From the NCBI RefSeq assembly GCF_004522215.1, contig NZ_SDLR01000005.1, positions 655,097-697,544 of the forward strand: a DNA stretch of 42,448 nucleotides. The letters run 5' to 3'. Numbering within the stretch: the stretch's first letter is position 1; every line of letters starts with the position of its first letter. Of this stretch, positions 14,333 to 23,859 are shown piece after piece. The notes beneath the pieces were generated by a model, which searched no databases, was not told where the DNA came from, and saw only the letters and a program-made list of their open reading frames with translations. The position numbers and the translations under genes are program-made. This stretch comes from Ammoniphilus sp. YIM 78166 (GTDB lineage: Bacteria > Bacillota > Bacilli > Aneurinibacillales > RAOX-1).

Positions 14333-14380
14333 ATAACAAAAAGGTGACCCTACCTATTTCGAGGGTCACCTTTTTGTTAT
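14333..14380. terminator. bidirectional terminator
   Basis: ATAACAAAAAGGTGACCCT with a near-perfect complement lies between the convergent coat and symporter genes, with A and T runs on both flanks. Confidence 0.9.
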
Positions 14381-14382
14381 TA

Positions 14383-15864
14383 TTAGGAAGATATGCTCTT
14401 CCCTGACTTCGTTGCTTTTGGATCGGGCTGATATTGGTATTCTTTTTCCCAGAACTCCGCATCCGTGATGCCGAGTTTCACAGGATCAAACACCGGGTCT
14501 TTTCCTTCTTTTTTCTGCATTTCATAATCTTTTAACACTTTAAGGGCTGGCTTCGTCAGAAGAAGGATGGCAATCAAGTTAAGCCAAGCCATGCCACCTA
14601 CCCCGATATCCCCTAGCGTCCAAGCAAATTCAGCCGTTTTCACACTTCCGTAGAATACGACAACCAAGATTGCAATTTTTAGTACATGTTCAGTCCACAC
14701 ACGTTTGACCTTCTGGTTAATATAGGCTAGGTTGGTCTCAGCCATGTAGTAATAGGCCATAATCGTAGTAAAAGCAAAGAACAATAGGGCAATCGCTACA
14801 AAGGGCGCACCGAAACCAGGAATGACGGATTCAACTGCTTGTTGCGTGTAGCCAGGGCCTGGCTTCAAATCCCCGAGATTATTCACAATCGGATCCATAC
14901 CATCTGGCTTGACATTGTACATGCCCGTGACCAAAATCATAAAGGCTGTTGCGGTACAAACGAACAAGGTATCAATATAGACGGAGAACGCTTGAACCAA
15001 GCCTTGTTTAGCCGGATGGGAAACTTCTGCTGCCGCTGCAGCGTGCGGAGCCGTACCTTGACCCGCTTCATTCGAGTAGATTCCGCGCTTGACTCCCCAC
15101 GCGATGGCCGCACCCAAAATTCCCCCAAAAGCCGCATCTGTTCCAAATGCACTACTAAAAATCAAGGAGATGACGTCTGGCAATTGGGAGAAGTTAGCAA
15201 TAACAACAATAAGTGCAACAATGATATAACCAATTGCCATAAAAGGTACGACAACTTGGGCAACGCCCGCTATTCTCTTAATACCACCAAAAATAATAGC
15301 TGCTAACACGAGAATTAAAACAATTCCTGTCACTGTCGTGCTAATACCAAATGCATTATTCATCCCAGCTGCGATACTGTTTGCTTGTACGCCAGGGAGC
15401 AATACCCCCGTTGCAATCACGGTTACAATGGCAAATAACACCGCATACCACTTCATTTTTAAGCCTTTTTCAATATAGTACGCCGGACCTCCACGAAATT
15501 GCCCGTCTTGCTTCGTTTTATATACCTGTCCTAAGGTAGCCTCTACGAACGCTGAACCGGATCCTAGAAAGGCAATTAACCACATCCAAAACACAGCACC
15601 AGGACCACCGTATGCAATAGCGGTAGCTACTCCTGCGATGTTCCCTGTTCCTACTCTTCCAGAAAGGGCTAAAGATAAGGCTTGAAATGAGGATACTCCT
15701 GCATCCGAGCTCTTGCCCTGAAACATGAGCTTCACCATATCTTTTAGGTGTCTTAATTGAAGGAACCGAGTCGCAAGAGTGTAAAAAATCCCCGTTCCCA
15801 AGCAAAGATAAATCAATGCCTGACTCCAGATAAGGTCATTAAGACCATTTATAAGCGCTTCCAA
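14383..15864 (-). CDS. alanine/glycine:cation symporter (AGCS family)
   Basis: About 493 residues with 10-12 membrane helices. Family signatures are clear: ALSGRVGTGNIAGVATAIAYGGPGA, FRGGPAYYIEKGL, and KRGIYSNEAGQGTAPHAAA. These proteins import Ala or Gly with Na+ (AlsT/YrbD type). A TTG at 15864 with AAGGGGG 8 nt upstream is the likely start, although the frame can be opened six codons earlier at another TTG without a suitable site. Single gene with its own terminator. Confidence 0.9.
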   Translation of the reverse strand: MEALINGLNDLIWSQALIYLCLGTGIFYTLATRFLQLRHLKDMVKLMFQGKSSDAGVSSFQALSLALSGRVGTGNIAGVATAIAYGGPGAVFWMWLIAFLGSGSAFVEATLGQVYKTKQDGQFRGGPAYYIEKGLKMKWYAVLFAIVTVIATGVLLPGVQANSIAAGMNNAFGISTTVTGIVLILVLAAIIFGGIKRIAGVAQVVVPFMAIGYIIVALIVVIANFSQLPDVISLIFSSAFGTDAAFGGILGAAIAWGVKRGIYSNEAGQGTAPHAAAAAEVSHPAKQGLVQAFSVYIDTLFVCTATAFMILVTGMYNVKPDGMDPIVNNLGDLKPGPGYTQQAVESVIPGFGAPFVAIALLFFAFTTIMAYYYMAETNLAYINQKVKRVWTEHVLKIAILVVVFYGSVKTAEFAWTLGDIGVGGMAWLNLIAILLLTKPALKVLKDYEMQKKEGKDPVFDPVKLGITDAEFWEKEYQYQPDPKATKSGKSISS

Positions 15865-16046
15865 AAATTGTACCCCCTTCAATGTTTTTAGTAATTATCT
15901 GAAATATATTATAGCACCAAAGTTCCCCAACTCTATCTTATTAGTAAATTGCGAAAATTATTAATCAGATTTATGATTTTTGTCACTTTTGGCTATATTA
16001 AATGGCGAGTACATACCATGAGCAAAAGATAAGGAGGACATTTTTT

Positions 16047-16253
16047 ATGAAACCATTTGATATCTCCCTCATTCACAGGCTAGCAGATCAACTTGAAGGG
16101 ATCGCGAAAGATATTAAGGAACATGTGAACTCTCCCGATGAACTTCAGGCCGATATCCAAAGAATTTCAAGCATTACAGGGAGCTTGGAATCACAGGCCC
16201 AGGCTAAGAAAGCCGGAAGCAATCCAAGCCTGACAGATAATAACGTCCGATAA
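16047..16253 (+). CDS. hypothetical 68-residue protein
   Basis: A soluble, probably helical protein starting MKPFDISLIHRLADQLEGI with heptad-like spacing and an Ala/Gln/Lys-rich tail. AAGGAGG lies 10 nt upstream of the ATG. It is followed by a terminator. No domain recognised; the strong ribosome binding site supports a real gene. Confidence 0.6.
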   Translation: MKPFDISLIHRLADQLEGIAKDIKEHVNSPDELQADIQRISSITGSLESQAQAKKAGSNPSLTDNNVR

Positions 16254-16289
16254 GCGTTGCCTGTGATAAATCCATGCAACTACTCATGT

Positions 16290-16347
16290 TGAGGGTGTCC
16301 CAAAAAGGCCGGTAAGACCGCCTGCGACTACGTGGGATACCCCTTTT
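16290..16347 (+). terminator. terminator of the 68-residue protein gene
   Basis: GGGTGTCCC and GGGATACCC form the outer stem (one G-U pair) around an inner GC-rich region, followed by CTTTTTTC. Confidence 0.7.
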
Positions 16348-16348
16348 T

Positions 16349-17731
16349 TCATCCAACAAGCTTAGGCTCTTGTATCGTATGAAGTTGTCTTCTTTGTCTT
16401 CTTTGTATTCTTACTAATCGAATAGATAATAATATCGCCCCAAAGGCGAGTCCAGCTATCAAGCCAATCCAATAACCGTAAGCCCCGATACTAGTCCATT
16501 TGGCAAGAGCATAGCCAACAGGGAGACCTAGTACCCAGTAGGAAATGAAAGCCATAATTAAAGTGATATTGACGTCTTTATACCCTCTTAGAGCGCCTTG
16601 AATGGGAGCAGCAATTCCATCTGATAATTGGAAGAAGATAGCATAGACCAAGAAAACCTTCGTCAACTCGAGAACCGTTGCATCCGTCGTGTACAATCGG
16701 GCTACCTCTTCATTAAATGCGAACAGTCCTAAAGCAGTAAATAAAGCCAGGACCAAAGAAACCCCAATCCCAAGAACACAATACTTCTTTGCATCATCAT
16801 ATCTCCTTGCCCCCACCTCGAAGCCAACCGCTATAGTCAGGGCCATCGCAATGCTCATCGGAATCATGTAGACAAAAGAAGCAAAATTAAGGGCCGCTTG
16901 ATGTGCCGCTATCGTGGCCGTATTAAACTCGCTCATCAATAAGGTAACAGCCGCAAAAATACTTGTTTCAAAGAAAATAGCAAATCCGATCGGGATTCCA
17001 ATTTTCAGCTGTTCGCCCCAAGTTATGAGGGAAACTCCTGACCATCTTTTCAAAATCTGATATTCCTTGAATGGGCTTATCTTAAAGATGACAATAAAAG
17101 AGATCAGTAAAATCAACCAGTACGTAATAGAAGAAGCGTAACCCGCCCCCACACCCCCGAGTCTGGGAAAACCAAACTTACCAAAGATCAGTACATAGTT
17201 TAGAGCAATATTAACAGGCACAGATAAGAGAGTAATATACATTGTTATTCTTGTTTGCCCAAGAGCATCAATGAAGCATCGAACCACACTGTAAATAAAA
17301 ACGGGAACAATCCCAAAGGCTAAGGCCATCAAATAATGTGTGGCAATCCTTCGGACTGAGTCTTCAAGACTCATTGCATGCAAAATAGGATCAATTACAA
17401 AAAAACCAGCAAGAATGACCACTAAAGCCAGACCTGTGGCTAGATAGATGCCTTGGTTCACTTGAAACGGAACTTCTTCCTTCTTCTGTGCTCCAATCAA
17501 ATGAGCAACGATCGGTGTGATGGCAAGGAGAATTCCGCTAAGACCTGTAAACACAGGCCCCCATATACTCGACCCTATCGCGACTCCTGCTAAATCCTCC
17601 GGGCCCGCATGCCCTGACATCACCACATCAAAAAAAGTCATGGCAAAAAGCGCAAGCTGCGTGATCAGGATGGGCAGCAAGATCGTACCAAATTGTCTTG
17701 TTTTTTGTTTCCATGTTCCTGTTGGATTCAT
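16349..17731 (-). CDS. MATE family efflux pump (NorM/DinF type)
   Basis: About 460 residues with 12 hydrophobic helices. MATE signatures are seen: LLPILITQLALFAMTFFDVVMSG, SIWGPVF, GLPVGYALA. These pumps export cationic drugs with Na+ or H+. The ATG at 17731 with AGGAAAGG about 9 nt upstream is preferred; the open frame extends 22 codons into a terminator hairpin. A terminator-like hairpin and a TACAAATTTGTA dyad precede the gene (see findings). Confidence 0.88.
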   Translation of the reverse strand: MNPTGTWKQKTRQFGTILLPILITQLALFAMTFFDVVMSGHAGPEDLAGVAIGSSIWGPVFTGLSGILLAITPIVAHLIGAQKKEEVPFQVNQGIYLATGLALVVILAGFFVIDPILHAMSLEDSVRRIATHYLMALAFGIVPVFIYSVVRCFIDALGQTRITMYITLLSVPVNIALNYVLIFGKFGFPRLGGVGAGYASSITYWLILLISFIVIFKISPFKEYQILKRWSGVSLITWGEQLKIGIPIGFAIFFETSIFAAVTLLMSEFNTATIAAHQAALNFASFVYMIPMSIAMALTIAVGFEVGARRYDDAKKYCVLGIGVSLVLALFTALGLFAFNEEVARLYTTDATVLELTKVFLVYAIFFQLSDGIAAPIQGALRGYKDVNITLIMAFISYWVLGLPVGYALAKWTSIGAYGYWIGLIAGLAFGAILLSIRLVRIQRRQRRQLHTIQEPKLVG

Positions 17732-17753
17732 ATAAATAGATCCTTTCCTCACT

Positions 17754-17778
17754 AAAAACCCGACCTTACTAGGTCGGG
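17754..17778 (-). terminator. terminator hairpin upstream of the MATE gene
   Basis: CCCGACCT / AGGTCGGG stem with a 4-nt loop followed by TTTTT on the minus strand. It is 55 nt past the stop of the signalling operon and about 25 nt before the MATE start, so it may end the operon, attenuate the pump gene, or both. Confidence 0.8.
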
Positions 17779-17779
17779 C

Positions 17780-17820
17780 ATATCTGACATTATACAAGAA
17801 TACCTACAAATTTGTATACT
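17780..17820 (-). promoter_or_regulatory. possible promoter and operator dyad of the MATE gene
   Basis: On the minus strand a TATAAT lies about 10 nt before the hairpin, with a perfect 12-bp palindrome TACAAATTTGTA ending about 11 nt upstream of it. No good -35 box is visible. The palindrome could bind a MarR- or TetR-type regulator. Confidence 0.4.
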
Positions 17821-17832
17821 GGAAAGCGTTCC

Positions 17833-19764
17833 TCAAGCCTCCGTCGTCGCAGGCAGAGTAATTTCTACAACCGTCCCTTTCCCTAGCTGACTATGTATAT
17901 TGAGCGTTCCTTGGTGACTTTGAATGATGCTATGACTAATCATCATCCCTAATCCTGTTCCTTTTTCCTTCGTTGTATAGAATGGCTGACCAATCTTAGG
18001 CAAAAGTTCTTCCGGAATGCCACATCCTTCATCCACAAAAGAGATACAAACTTCTTGGTGGGTAGGAACAACTTCAATGGTCACTTGGCCTCCATCGGTC
18101 ATGGCTTCTATCGCATTTTTCAAGATATTAATAAAAACTTGCTTTATCTTGTTTTCTTCACAAAAGATAATAGAATTAGATTGCTCTATATAGGAGGTTA
18201 CGATTTGCACTCCATGGAGATTGGCTTGCGCGTTGAGCAACGTAATCACATCGTCGAGCATTTCCCTTAGATTCCGATGGGCAAAATCGAGATTTCTCGG
18301 CTTAGCCAGAAGAAGGAGTTCACTCACGATCGAGTTAATCCGATCGATCTCCGATAACATGATATGACTATATTCTTTGCCGAAGTCATGGCCTAAACCT
18401 AGCAACTGCACAAACCCTCTCAAGCTTGTAAGCGGGTTACGAATTTCATGAGCGATACCCGCAGCTAACTCTCCTACTACCGTTAACTTATCGGAATGCT
18501 GGATGATTTCTCTGCTTCTTTTCAACTCTGTAATATCCCGAACAACGATATGTAACGATGGTTCATCTAAGTAAAGGAACGGGATAGCCTTTATCTCAAC
18601 ATCGATGATTTCTCCATCTAAACGAACCCATTGCTCCTCGAGCACACCAGGCTTTTTTCCTTTTTTTATCTCACCGTTCAAGTAATATACCTGATGATGA
18701 TAATCCGCGTGAATAATATCAAAGATACTTCTTGGAATCACGTCTTCTTTGGATTTAGCTCCCAGCAGCTTAAGGCCGGTTTCATTTACAAATGTAAAGT
18801 GCTCAGCATCAACTAGCCGCACAAAGATGGATTCCGGAGATTCTTCAACCAGCTCTCGATAACGCCGCTCGCTTTCCTGAACCAGATTCACCATTTTTTG
18901 CAAGGTCTGGTTGCTCAACGTTAATTCCTGCGTACGCTCTTCAACTAAACGCTTTAACATCTGGTACTGATTCTTACGTTCCGTGATATCTCGAATGGAG
19001 CAAACCAGTACAGATTCATTTTGAACCGTAGCCCCACAGATTTGTACTTCAACAGGAAACAAGCTCCTGTCCTTACGGAGCCCCTCGCTTTCTACGGTGA
19101 CTCCCTCCTTAAACTCGAATAGGGATTGCAGCGTTAACACAGGCAGCAGGTTTGAAATATATAAATCTGCTAGATCCGCTTCTGAATAACCAAACATCTG
19201 AAGTGCAGCTGGATTAATCGTATGAACTTTTCCCGTTTCGCTAAGGGTTACGATCGTATCGAGAGAAGAGTCGGCAATTGCGCGGGCCAACGCTTCGCTC
19301 CTCCGCAGGTGACTGTAAGCTATCTCAAGCTCCTCCGTTCTGGATTTCAGCAGTTCTTTTTGCTCCCTCAGCTGTTTCTGGTTGAGATAAATATCAACGA
19401 AGCCCGCCACTTTGCTTTTCAAGACAGCCGGATGAAAAGGCTTAAAGATATAATCTATGGCACCAACTGAGTATCCATGCATCACGTGATCGAGGGTCTG
19501 ACTTAACGCTGTAATAAATAAAATCGGCACATCTTTCGATTTCTCTCTCGCCCTAATTAACCTCGCTGTCTCAAACCCATCAATACCCGGCATCTGCACA
19601 TCCAATAGAATAACAGCAAACTCTAGCTTAAGGACCCACTTGAGCGCTTCTTCCCCCGAACTGGCTTTAATTAAACGGTATGGAGGGGACGAAAGAACTG
19701 CCTCCAAAGCCACTAAATTTTCCGGTCGATCATCTACCATTAAGATGTTTACAATTTGATCCAT
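17833..19764 (-). CDS. response regulator receiver - PAS - sensor histidine kinase
   Basis: 643 residues. The N-terminal receiver domain has phospho-acceptor Asp55 (VILLDVQMPG) and DD at 11-12. Two PAS domains follow (about 160-270 and 300-425), then a HisKA domain with AHEIRNPLTSLRGF and an HATPase domain with NILKNAIEAM and a TGLGMMIS G2 box. No membrane helix is present, so it is cytoplasmic and can take phosphate from another kinase, then signal on. It is the last gene of a three-gene operon and begins 2 nt past the CheR stop. Confidence 0.9.
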   Translation of the reverse strand: MDQIVNILMVDDRPENLVALEAVLSSPPYRLIKASSGEEALKWVLKLEFAVILLDVQMPGIDGFETARLIRAREKSKDVPILFITALSQTLDHVMHGYSVGAIDYIFKPFHPAVLKSKVAGFVDIYLNQKQLREQKELLKSRTEELEIAYSHLRRSEALARAIADSSLDTIVTLSETGKVHTINPAALQMFGYSEADLADLYISNLLPVLTLQSLFEFKEGVTVESEGLRKDRSLFPVEVQICGATVQNESVLVCSIRDITERKNQYQMLKRLVEERTQELTLSNQTLQKMVNLVQESERRYRELVEESPESIFVRLVDAEHFTFVNETGLKLLGAKSKEDVIPRSIFDIIHADYHHQVYYLNGEIKKGKKPGVLEEQWVRLDGEIIDVEIKAIPFLYLDEPSLHIVVRDITELKRSREIIQHSDKLTVVGELAAGIAHEIRNPLTSLRGFVQLLGLGHDFGKEYSHIMLSEIDRINSIVSELLLLAKPRNLDFAHRNLREMLDDVITLLNAQANLHGVQIVTSYIEQSNSIIFCEENKIKQVFINILKNAIEAMTDGGQVTIEVVPTHQEVCISFVDEGCGIPEELLPKIGQPFYTTKEKGTGLGMMISHSIIQSHQGTLNIHSQLGKGTVVEITLPATTEA

Positions 19765-19765
19765 A

Positions 19766-20629
19766 TCATCCTCGCCTCTGCCTAGATTTATATGTCATCT
19801 TGCGATAGATCCTCTCATTGCTATCCACCTCTTCGTAATATTCCGCATACCGGGTAAAAGATAGTCCTTCCCTGCTTCCCAACCCGAGGAAGCCTTCAGA
19901 GCATAAGCTTTCATAAAAAAGTTCTTGAACTCGTTCCTGGAGCTCTCGATTAAAATAAATCATGACATTACGACAAATAATCACATGAAACTCATTAAAG
20001 GATCCATCTGTAACTAGATTATGCTGGGCAAAAACAATATTTTCTGCCAGGAACGGATGAAAACGAACAAAATCCCGATGCGCCTGATAATACTCTGAAA
20101 AAGATTTATGACCACCCGATTTAACATAATTGCTAGTGTATCCTTGCATACGATTGATTGGAAACTCACCTAGCTTCGCTTTTTCCAATACCCGATCATT
20201 AATATCCGTAGCATAGATCCTTGTCTTATGATACAAACCCTCCTCATGGAGTAAGATAGCCATCGAATAAGCTTCCTCCCCTGTGGAGCAGCCAGCATGC
20301 CAAATTCGTATTAACGGTAATTCCCTCAGTTGGGGAACCACTTGCCTACGAAACGCTTTGAAAAAACTAGGATCACGAAACATCTCAGTTACATTAATAG
20401 AGAAGTCCGAAAACAGCTTTTCCATCATGTGAGGATCATGCAGAATTCGATCTAGCAGGGAGGTTACAGTTCGCAAGCCTTCTGCTTGAATGCGATGCCA
20501 AACCCTCCTTCGGATCGACGAAAAAGCGTAATTCCGAAAATCGAACCCGTAGTATCGATAGATTCCTTCCAACAACAATTCCATTTCAAGTTTTTCCAAC
20601 TCACTACAGCCTTGGTTATGTTCTTCCAT
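19766..20629 (-). CDS. CheR-type protein-glutamate methyltransferase
   Basis: About 287 residues. The N-terminal helical CheR domain (with SSIRRRVWHRI) is followed by the SAM-binding domain with HAGCSTGEEAYSMA and CRNVMIYFN, the diagnostic CheR motifs. It transfers methyl groups from SAM to receptor glutamates. An ATG at 20629 with AGGTG upstream lies 9 nt past the kinase stop; an earlier in-frame ATG at 20653 would overlap the kinase gene. It sits between two kinases without a CheB or receptor gene, which points to a non-flagellar signalling system. Confidence 0.88.
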   Translation of the reverse strand: MEEHNQGCSELEKLEMELLLEGIYRYYGFDFRNYAFSSIRRRVWHRIQAEGLRTVTSLLDRILHDPHMMEKLFSDFSINVTEMFRDPSFFKAFRRQVVPQLRELPLIRIWHAGCSTGEEAYSMAILLHEEGLYHKTRIYATDINDRVLEKAKLGEFPINRMQGYTSNYVKSGGHKSFSEYYQAHRDFVRFHPFLAENIVFAQHNLVTDGSFNEFHVIICRNVMIYFNRELQERVQELFYESLCSEGFLGLGSREGLSFTRYAEYYEEVDSNERIYRKMTYKSRQRRG

Positions 20630-20637
20630 AAATTCAC

Positions 20638-23376
20638 CTATTGATAAAGCCATACTCTCAACAACGAAAATAACTGGTCGAGATTAACAGGCTTACTAAT
20701 ATAATCTGAGGCTCCTGCATCCATACATTTCTGCCGATCGTTCTTCATCGCCTTGGCGGTCAATGCAATGATAGGCAACCCTCGATATTCCGGAATATGC
20801 CGAATCGCTTGCATGGCCTCATATCCATCCATTTCCGGCATCATAATATCCATAAGGATAATACCCACATCTGGCTGTTCCATTAGCAGCTCAAGAGCTT
20901 CGCGTCCGTTCTCGGCAAATATCACGTCCATGCCTGCACCCTCAAGTGCACTGCTAAGAGCAAATATATTGCGCATATCATCGTCTACAACCATAACCTT
21001 TTTACCCTTTAGCACTTCATTAACGTGGGATACCTCTACCTCCAAGGTGCGCTCTTCAGAAAGAGAAAGAGCTTGCTCTTCTACGTGAGCGGTCCACCCT
21101 ACAGCCGATTCTCTCTCGCTTGAGGTAATCTCAATGACGCTTTCAGCTGGTTGACTAGGCAGGAAGAAGGTAAACGTGCTCCCTTTTCCTTCAACGCTTT
21201 GGACCTCGATAAAGCCTCCCAACAATTGAGCTAGTTCTTTACATATAGATAACCCGAGCCCAGTTCCCCCGTATTTTCTGCTTGTAGTACCATCAGCCTG
21301 ACGAAACGCTTCAAAAATAAGATCTTGTTTATCAGGACTAATTCCCACACCGGTATCTGTAACAGAGAAAGCTAACAACAGCTCATGCTGTAAAAAGCCA
21401 TGCTGGTCCCCTCTTTGAGAAGCCTTTGCAATTTGGAGATGCACGTTACCTCTCTCTGTGAATTTAAACGCGTTAGATAACAAGTTTTTTAATATTTGAC
21501 AGAGTCGCTGTTCATCCGTATAAATGATCCCTGGCAGAGATTCGTCTATCCCAATTGTAAAGTCGATCCCTTTTTGTCTGGCTACCGGAAGAAACTGCCG
21601 TTCTGCAAACTCCATTATTTCTGCTAGGTCTACTTCTCCGTGCTGTATATCCATCTTCCCGGATTCAATCTTAGACAAATCCAGAATATCATTGATAAGC
21701 TGGAGCAAATCATTGCCTGAGGAATAAATGGTCCCCACATACTCGAGTTGTTTTTCGGTTAGATTTCCGTATTTGTTCTCTAACAGCATATGCGCTAAGA
21801 TCAGTAAACTATTAAGCGGTGTTCTGAGCTCATGAGACATATTTGCTAAAAACTCGGACTTATACTTCGACCCCAGAACCACCGCTCTGGCCTTTTCCTC
21901 CAAAGCAAGCTTGATCTCTTCTAGCTCCTTCGTTTTTTGCTCAGAGTTCTTATACTGGGCTTCGAGCTCTTCATTCATCGTTCGAAGCTCTTCCTGCTGT
22001 AACTGTAATTCTTCAGATTGACTTTGCAATTCCTCGTTCAAAGTCTGAGATTCCTTTAAAAGCTCTTGAACCTGCGTATATTGTTCAATCCGATTAAAAG
22101 CAATGCCCAGCTGATAGGAAGCCTGTTCAAGAAGAGACTGATGGAGGGAGGTCATCTTATTAAAAGAAGCAACCTCAATAACAGCCAAAACCTCTCCCTC
22201 AAAAGCTATTGGCAAAATAAACAAGCTGGTAGGTTTGGCAGAGCCTAGACCTGATTTGATCCGAATGTAGTTCTCGGGTAAATTCTCGATGTAGACAAAC
22301 TTGTTTTCTACTGCACACTGACCGATGAGCCCCTCTCCTAAACCAATTGTATCCATGACTTTTTCATTCTCTGAAGCTTTCGGATCCGCGTAGGAAGCTA
22401 ATTTAAACAAACGATGATTCTTCTTTTCCTTAACATAAATAACACCGTAGCAAGAGTTCACTGTTGGGATTAATGCCGACAAATACTGACACCCTAGAAC
22501 ATTACGATCGTTCAAACCTTGAGTGAGCACCGAAAACTCGGCAAGCTTAGCCTTCAGCCAGCCTTGTTCTTTAATACCCTCTTGATACTCCCTCTCGAGT
22601 CTTGTATGATCCTCGAGAGCTTGCGCCATTTCATTAAACGCAATGGCAATTTCACCGATCTCGTCTTTGACAGAGACCTCCGCTCGAGGAAGCTGCTCTT
22701 CCCCCGTCACAATACTTGCCATGACGTCTTTCACGCGATAGAGGCGTGCTGTCACCCCGCGAACAATCCACACGGCTATCAAAATGCCAACTAAGACGCC
22801 GCAACCTGAGACCAGGATAATTAATTTTACCGCATTCCTATACGCTTCCTTGAAATCAAGAAGTGACTGGTCCATTACTTGTTCCTGAAACTCCACAATA
22901 TTCTCAGCGGTGTTGATTAAGTTTATTCTCTGACTTTCCGCTAGTTTCAGTTTTTCTTGAATCTGTTCATTTAGTTCCGTTCCATCCAGGATCATGAGTT
23001 GATCGACAGTAGCCACATACGCTAGGTACTCTCCGTTTAATCTCGTTAACATTTGCTTGGCTTGAGGAATCACGATAATTTGTTTGAGTTCCTGTAGAGC
23101 GTACGCTGCCTGCTGCTTACCTGCCTCAATCAATTCTAAGCGCTGACTGGCGGATCGATTACTAGAGAGAAAAACACTCTCGTTAATCTCTTTTCCTATG
23201 GTACTAACACCATATCGAACCTCATGGGCCAAGTGAATTTTACGGTAGCGATCCTCCACGATCTCGTTCATCGTTCGATTTTGGTTATTCAGCATACTGA
23301 TGATCGAATACAATAAAATAATCATCAACATGATGATGAACCCAAACCCAATAAACAATCTTGTTTTAAATGACAT
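20638..23376 (-). CDS. hybrid sensor histidine kinase / response regulator
   Basis: 912 residues. Order: membrane helix (about 9-31), four-helix-bundle sensor region outside the membrane, second helix (about 180-205), HAMP (about 206-258), GAF (about 275-425), a long coiled coil rich in Glu and Gln, HisKA with SHELRTPLNSLL, HATPase with NLLSNAFKFTERG and GTGLGLSICKEL, and a C-terminal receiver with LMDIMMPEMDGYEAM. It is the first gene of the kinase-CheR-kinase operon. The organisation resembles kinases controlling multicellular or sporulation behaviour; the signal is unknown. Confidence 0.9.
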   Translation of the reverse strand: MSFKTRLFIGFGFIIMLMIILLYSIISMLNNQNRTMNEIVEDRYRKIHLAHEVRYGVSTIGKEINESVFLSSNRSASQRLELIEAGKQQAAYALQELKQIIVIPQAKQMLTRLNGEYLAYVATVDQLMILDGTELNEQIQEKLKLAESQRINLINTAENIVEFQEQVMDQSLLDFKEAYRNAVKLIILVSGCGVLVGILIAVWIVRGVTARLYRVKDVMASIVTGEEQLPRAEVSVKDEIGEIAIAFNEMAQALEDHTRLEREYQEGIKEQGWLKAKLAEFSVLTQGLNDRNVLGCQYLSALIPTVNSCYGVIYVKEKKNHRLFKLASYADPKASENEKVMDTIGLGEGLIGQCAVENKFVYIENLPENYIRIKSGLGSAKPTSLFILPIAFEGEVLAVIEVASFNKMTSLHQSLLEQASYQLGIAFNRIEQYTQVQELLKESQTLNEELQSQSEELQLQQEELRTMNEELEAQYKNSEQKTKELEEIKLALEEKARAVVLGSKYKSEFLANMSHELRTPLNSLLILAHMLLENKYGNLTEKQLEYVGTIYSSGNDLLQLINDILDLSKIESGKMDIQHGEVDLAEIMEFAERQFLPVARQKGIDFTIGIDESLPGIIYTDEQRLCQILKNLLSNAFKFTERGNVHLQIAKASQRGDQHGFLQHELLLAFSVTDTGVGISPDKQDLIFEAFRQADGTTSRKYGGTGLGLSICKELAQLLGGFIEVQSVEGKGSTFTFFLPSQPAESVIEITSSERESAVGWTAHVEEQALSLSEERTLEVEVSHVNEVLKGKKVMVVDDDMRNIFALSSALEGAGMDVIFAENGREALELLMEQPDVGIILMDIMMPEMDGYEAMQAIRHIPEYRGLPIIALTAKAMKNDRQKCMDAGASDYISKPVNLDQLFSLLRVWLYQ

Positions 23377-23447
23377 GATTTTTCCCCTTATTTATTTGGT
23401 CAATCAAACTATTTCTCCTTTTGTTTTCCAATTCCTCCCCCAAATAG

Positions 23448-23474
23448 AAAAAAGCCTCCAAAGGAGGCTTTTTT
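23448..23474 (-). terminator. terminator of the DUF3243 gene
   Basis: AGCCTCC / GGAGGCT stem flanked by A6 and T6, immediately past the stop codon at 23477. Confidence 0.85.
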
Positions 23475-23476
23475 CA

Positions 23477-23734
23477 TTACTGTCCTGGTCTTCTGTCCAT
23501 GTATTGTACAAGAACGGAAGCCAACGTCTTCTGTTGCTCTGGACTTGCACTCTCCCATAATTCCTTCAGAAGGCGTTCTTCATCGTTTCTTGGTTCTACC
23601 TTGTCCGCAAGGTAGTCTGCCATCTGATAGGCAATGTTTGAGATCGTAGTATCATCCAGACCTGCAGACTGAGCTTGATCGATACGCTCATTTAAGAAGG
23701 ATTTCCAGTCGTTAAAATTATCTAATACTGACAT
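23477..23734 (-). CDS. DUF3243 family protein (YmfJ-like)
   Basis: 85 residues, soluble and acidic. The start MSVLDNFNDWKSFLNERI and the motif TTISNIAYQMADYLADKV match the DUF3243 family of Bacillales (YmfJ in B. subtilis), whose role is unknown. AAGGAGG lies 10 nt before the ATG. Confidence 0.85.
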   Translation of the reverse strand: MSVLDNFNDWKSFLNERIDQAQSAGLDDTTISNIAYQMADYLADKVEPRNDEERLLKELWESASPEQQKTLASVLVQYMDRRPGQ

Positions 23735-23859
23735 TAATTAAAACCTCCTTAAATTTTTCAGGGAGGGAGCGTATGTGTCAATATTATGATACCCATTCTC
23801 AGCAATCCTATTCCAGGGTAGTAGCTGGCCAATCTGAGGAGAGAACGAATCAGGTCAGT

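Noticed and set aside
14839..15306. 155-codon plus-strand frame
   Set aside because: Antisense of the AGCS symporter gene; the composition is not protein-like and no ribosome binding site is present.
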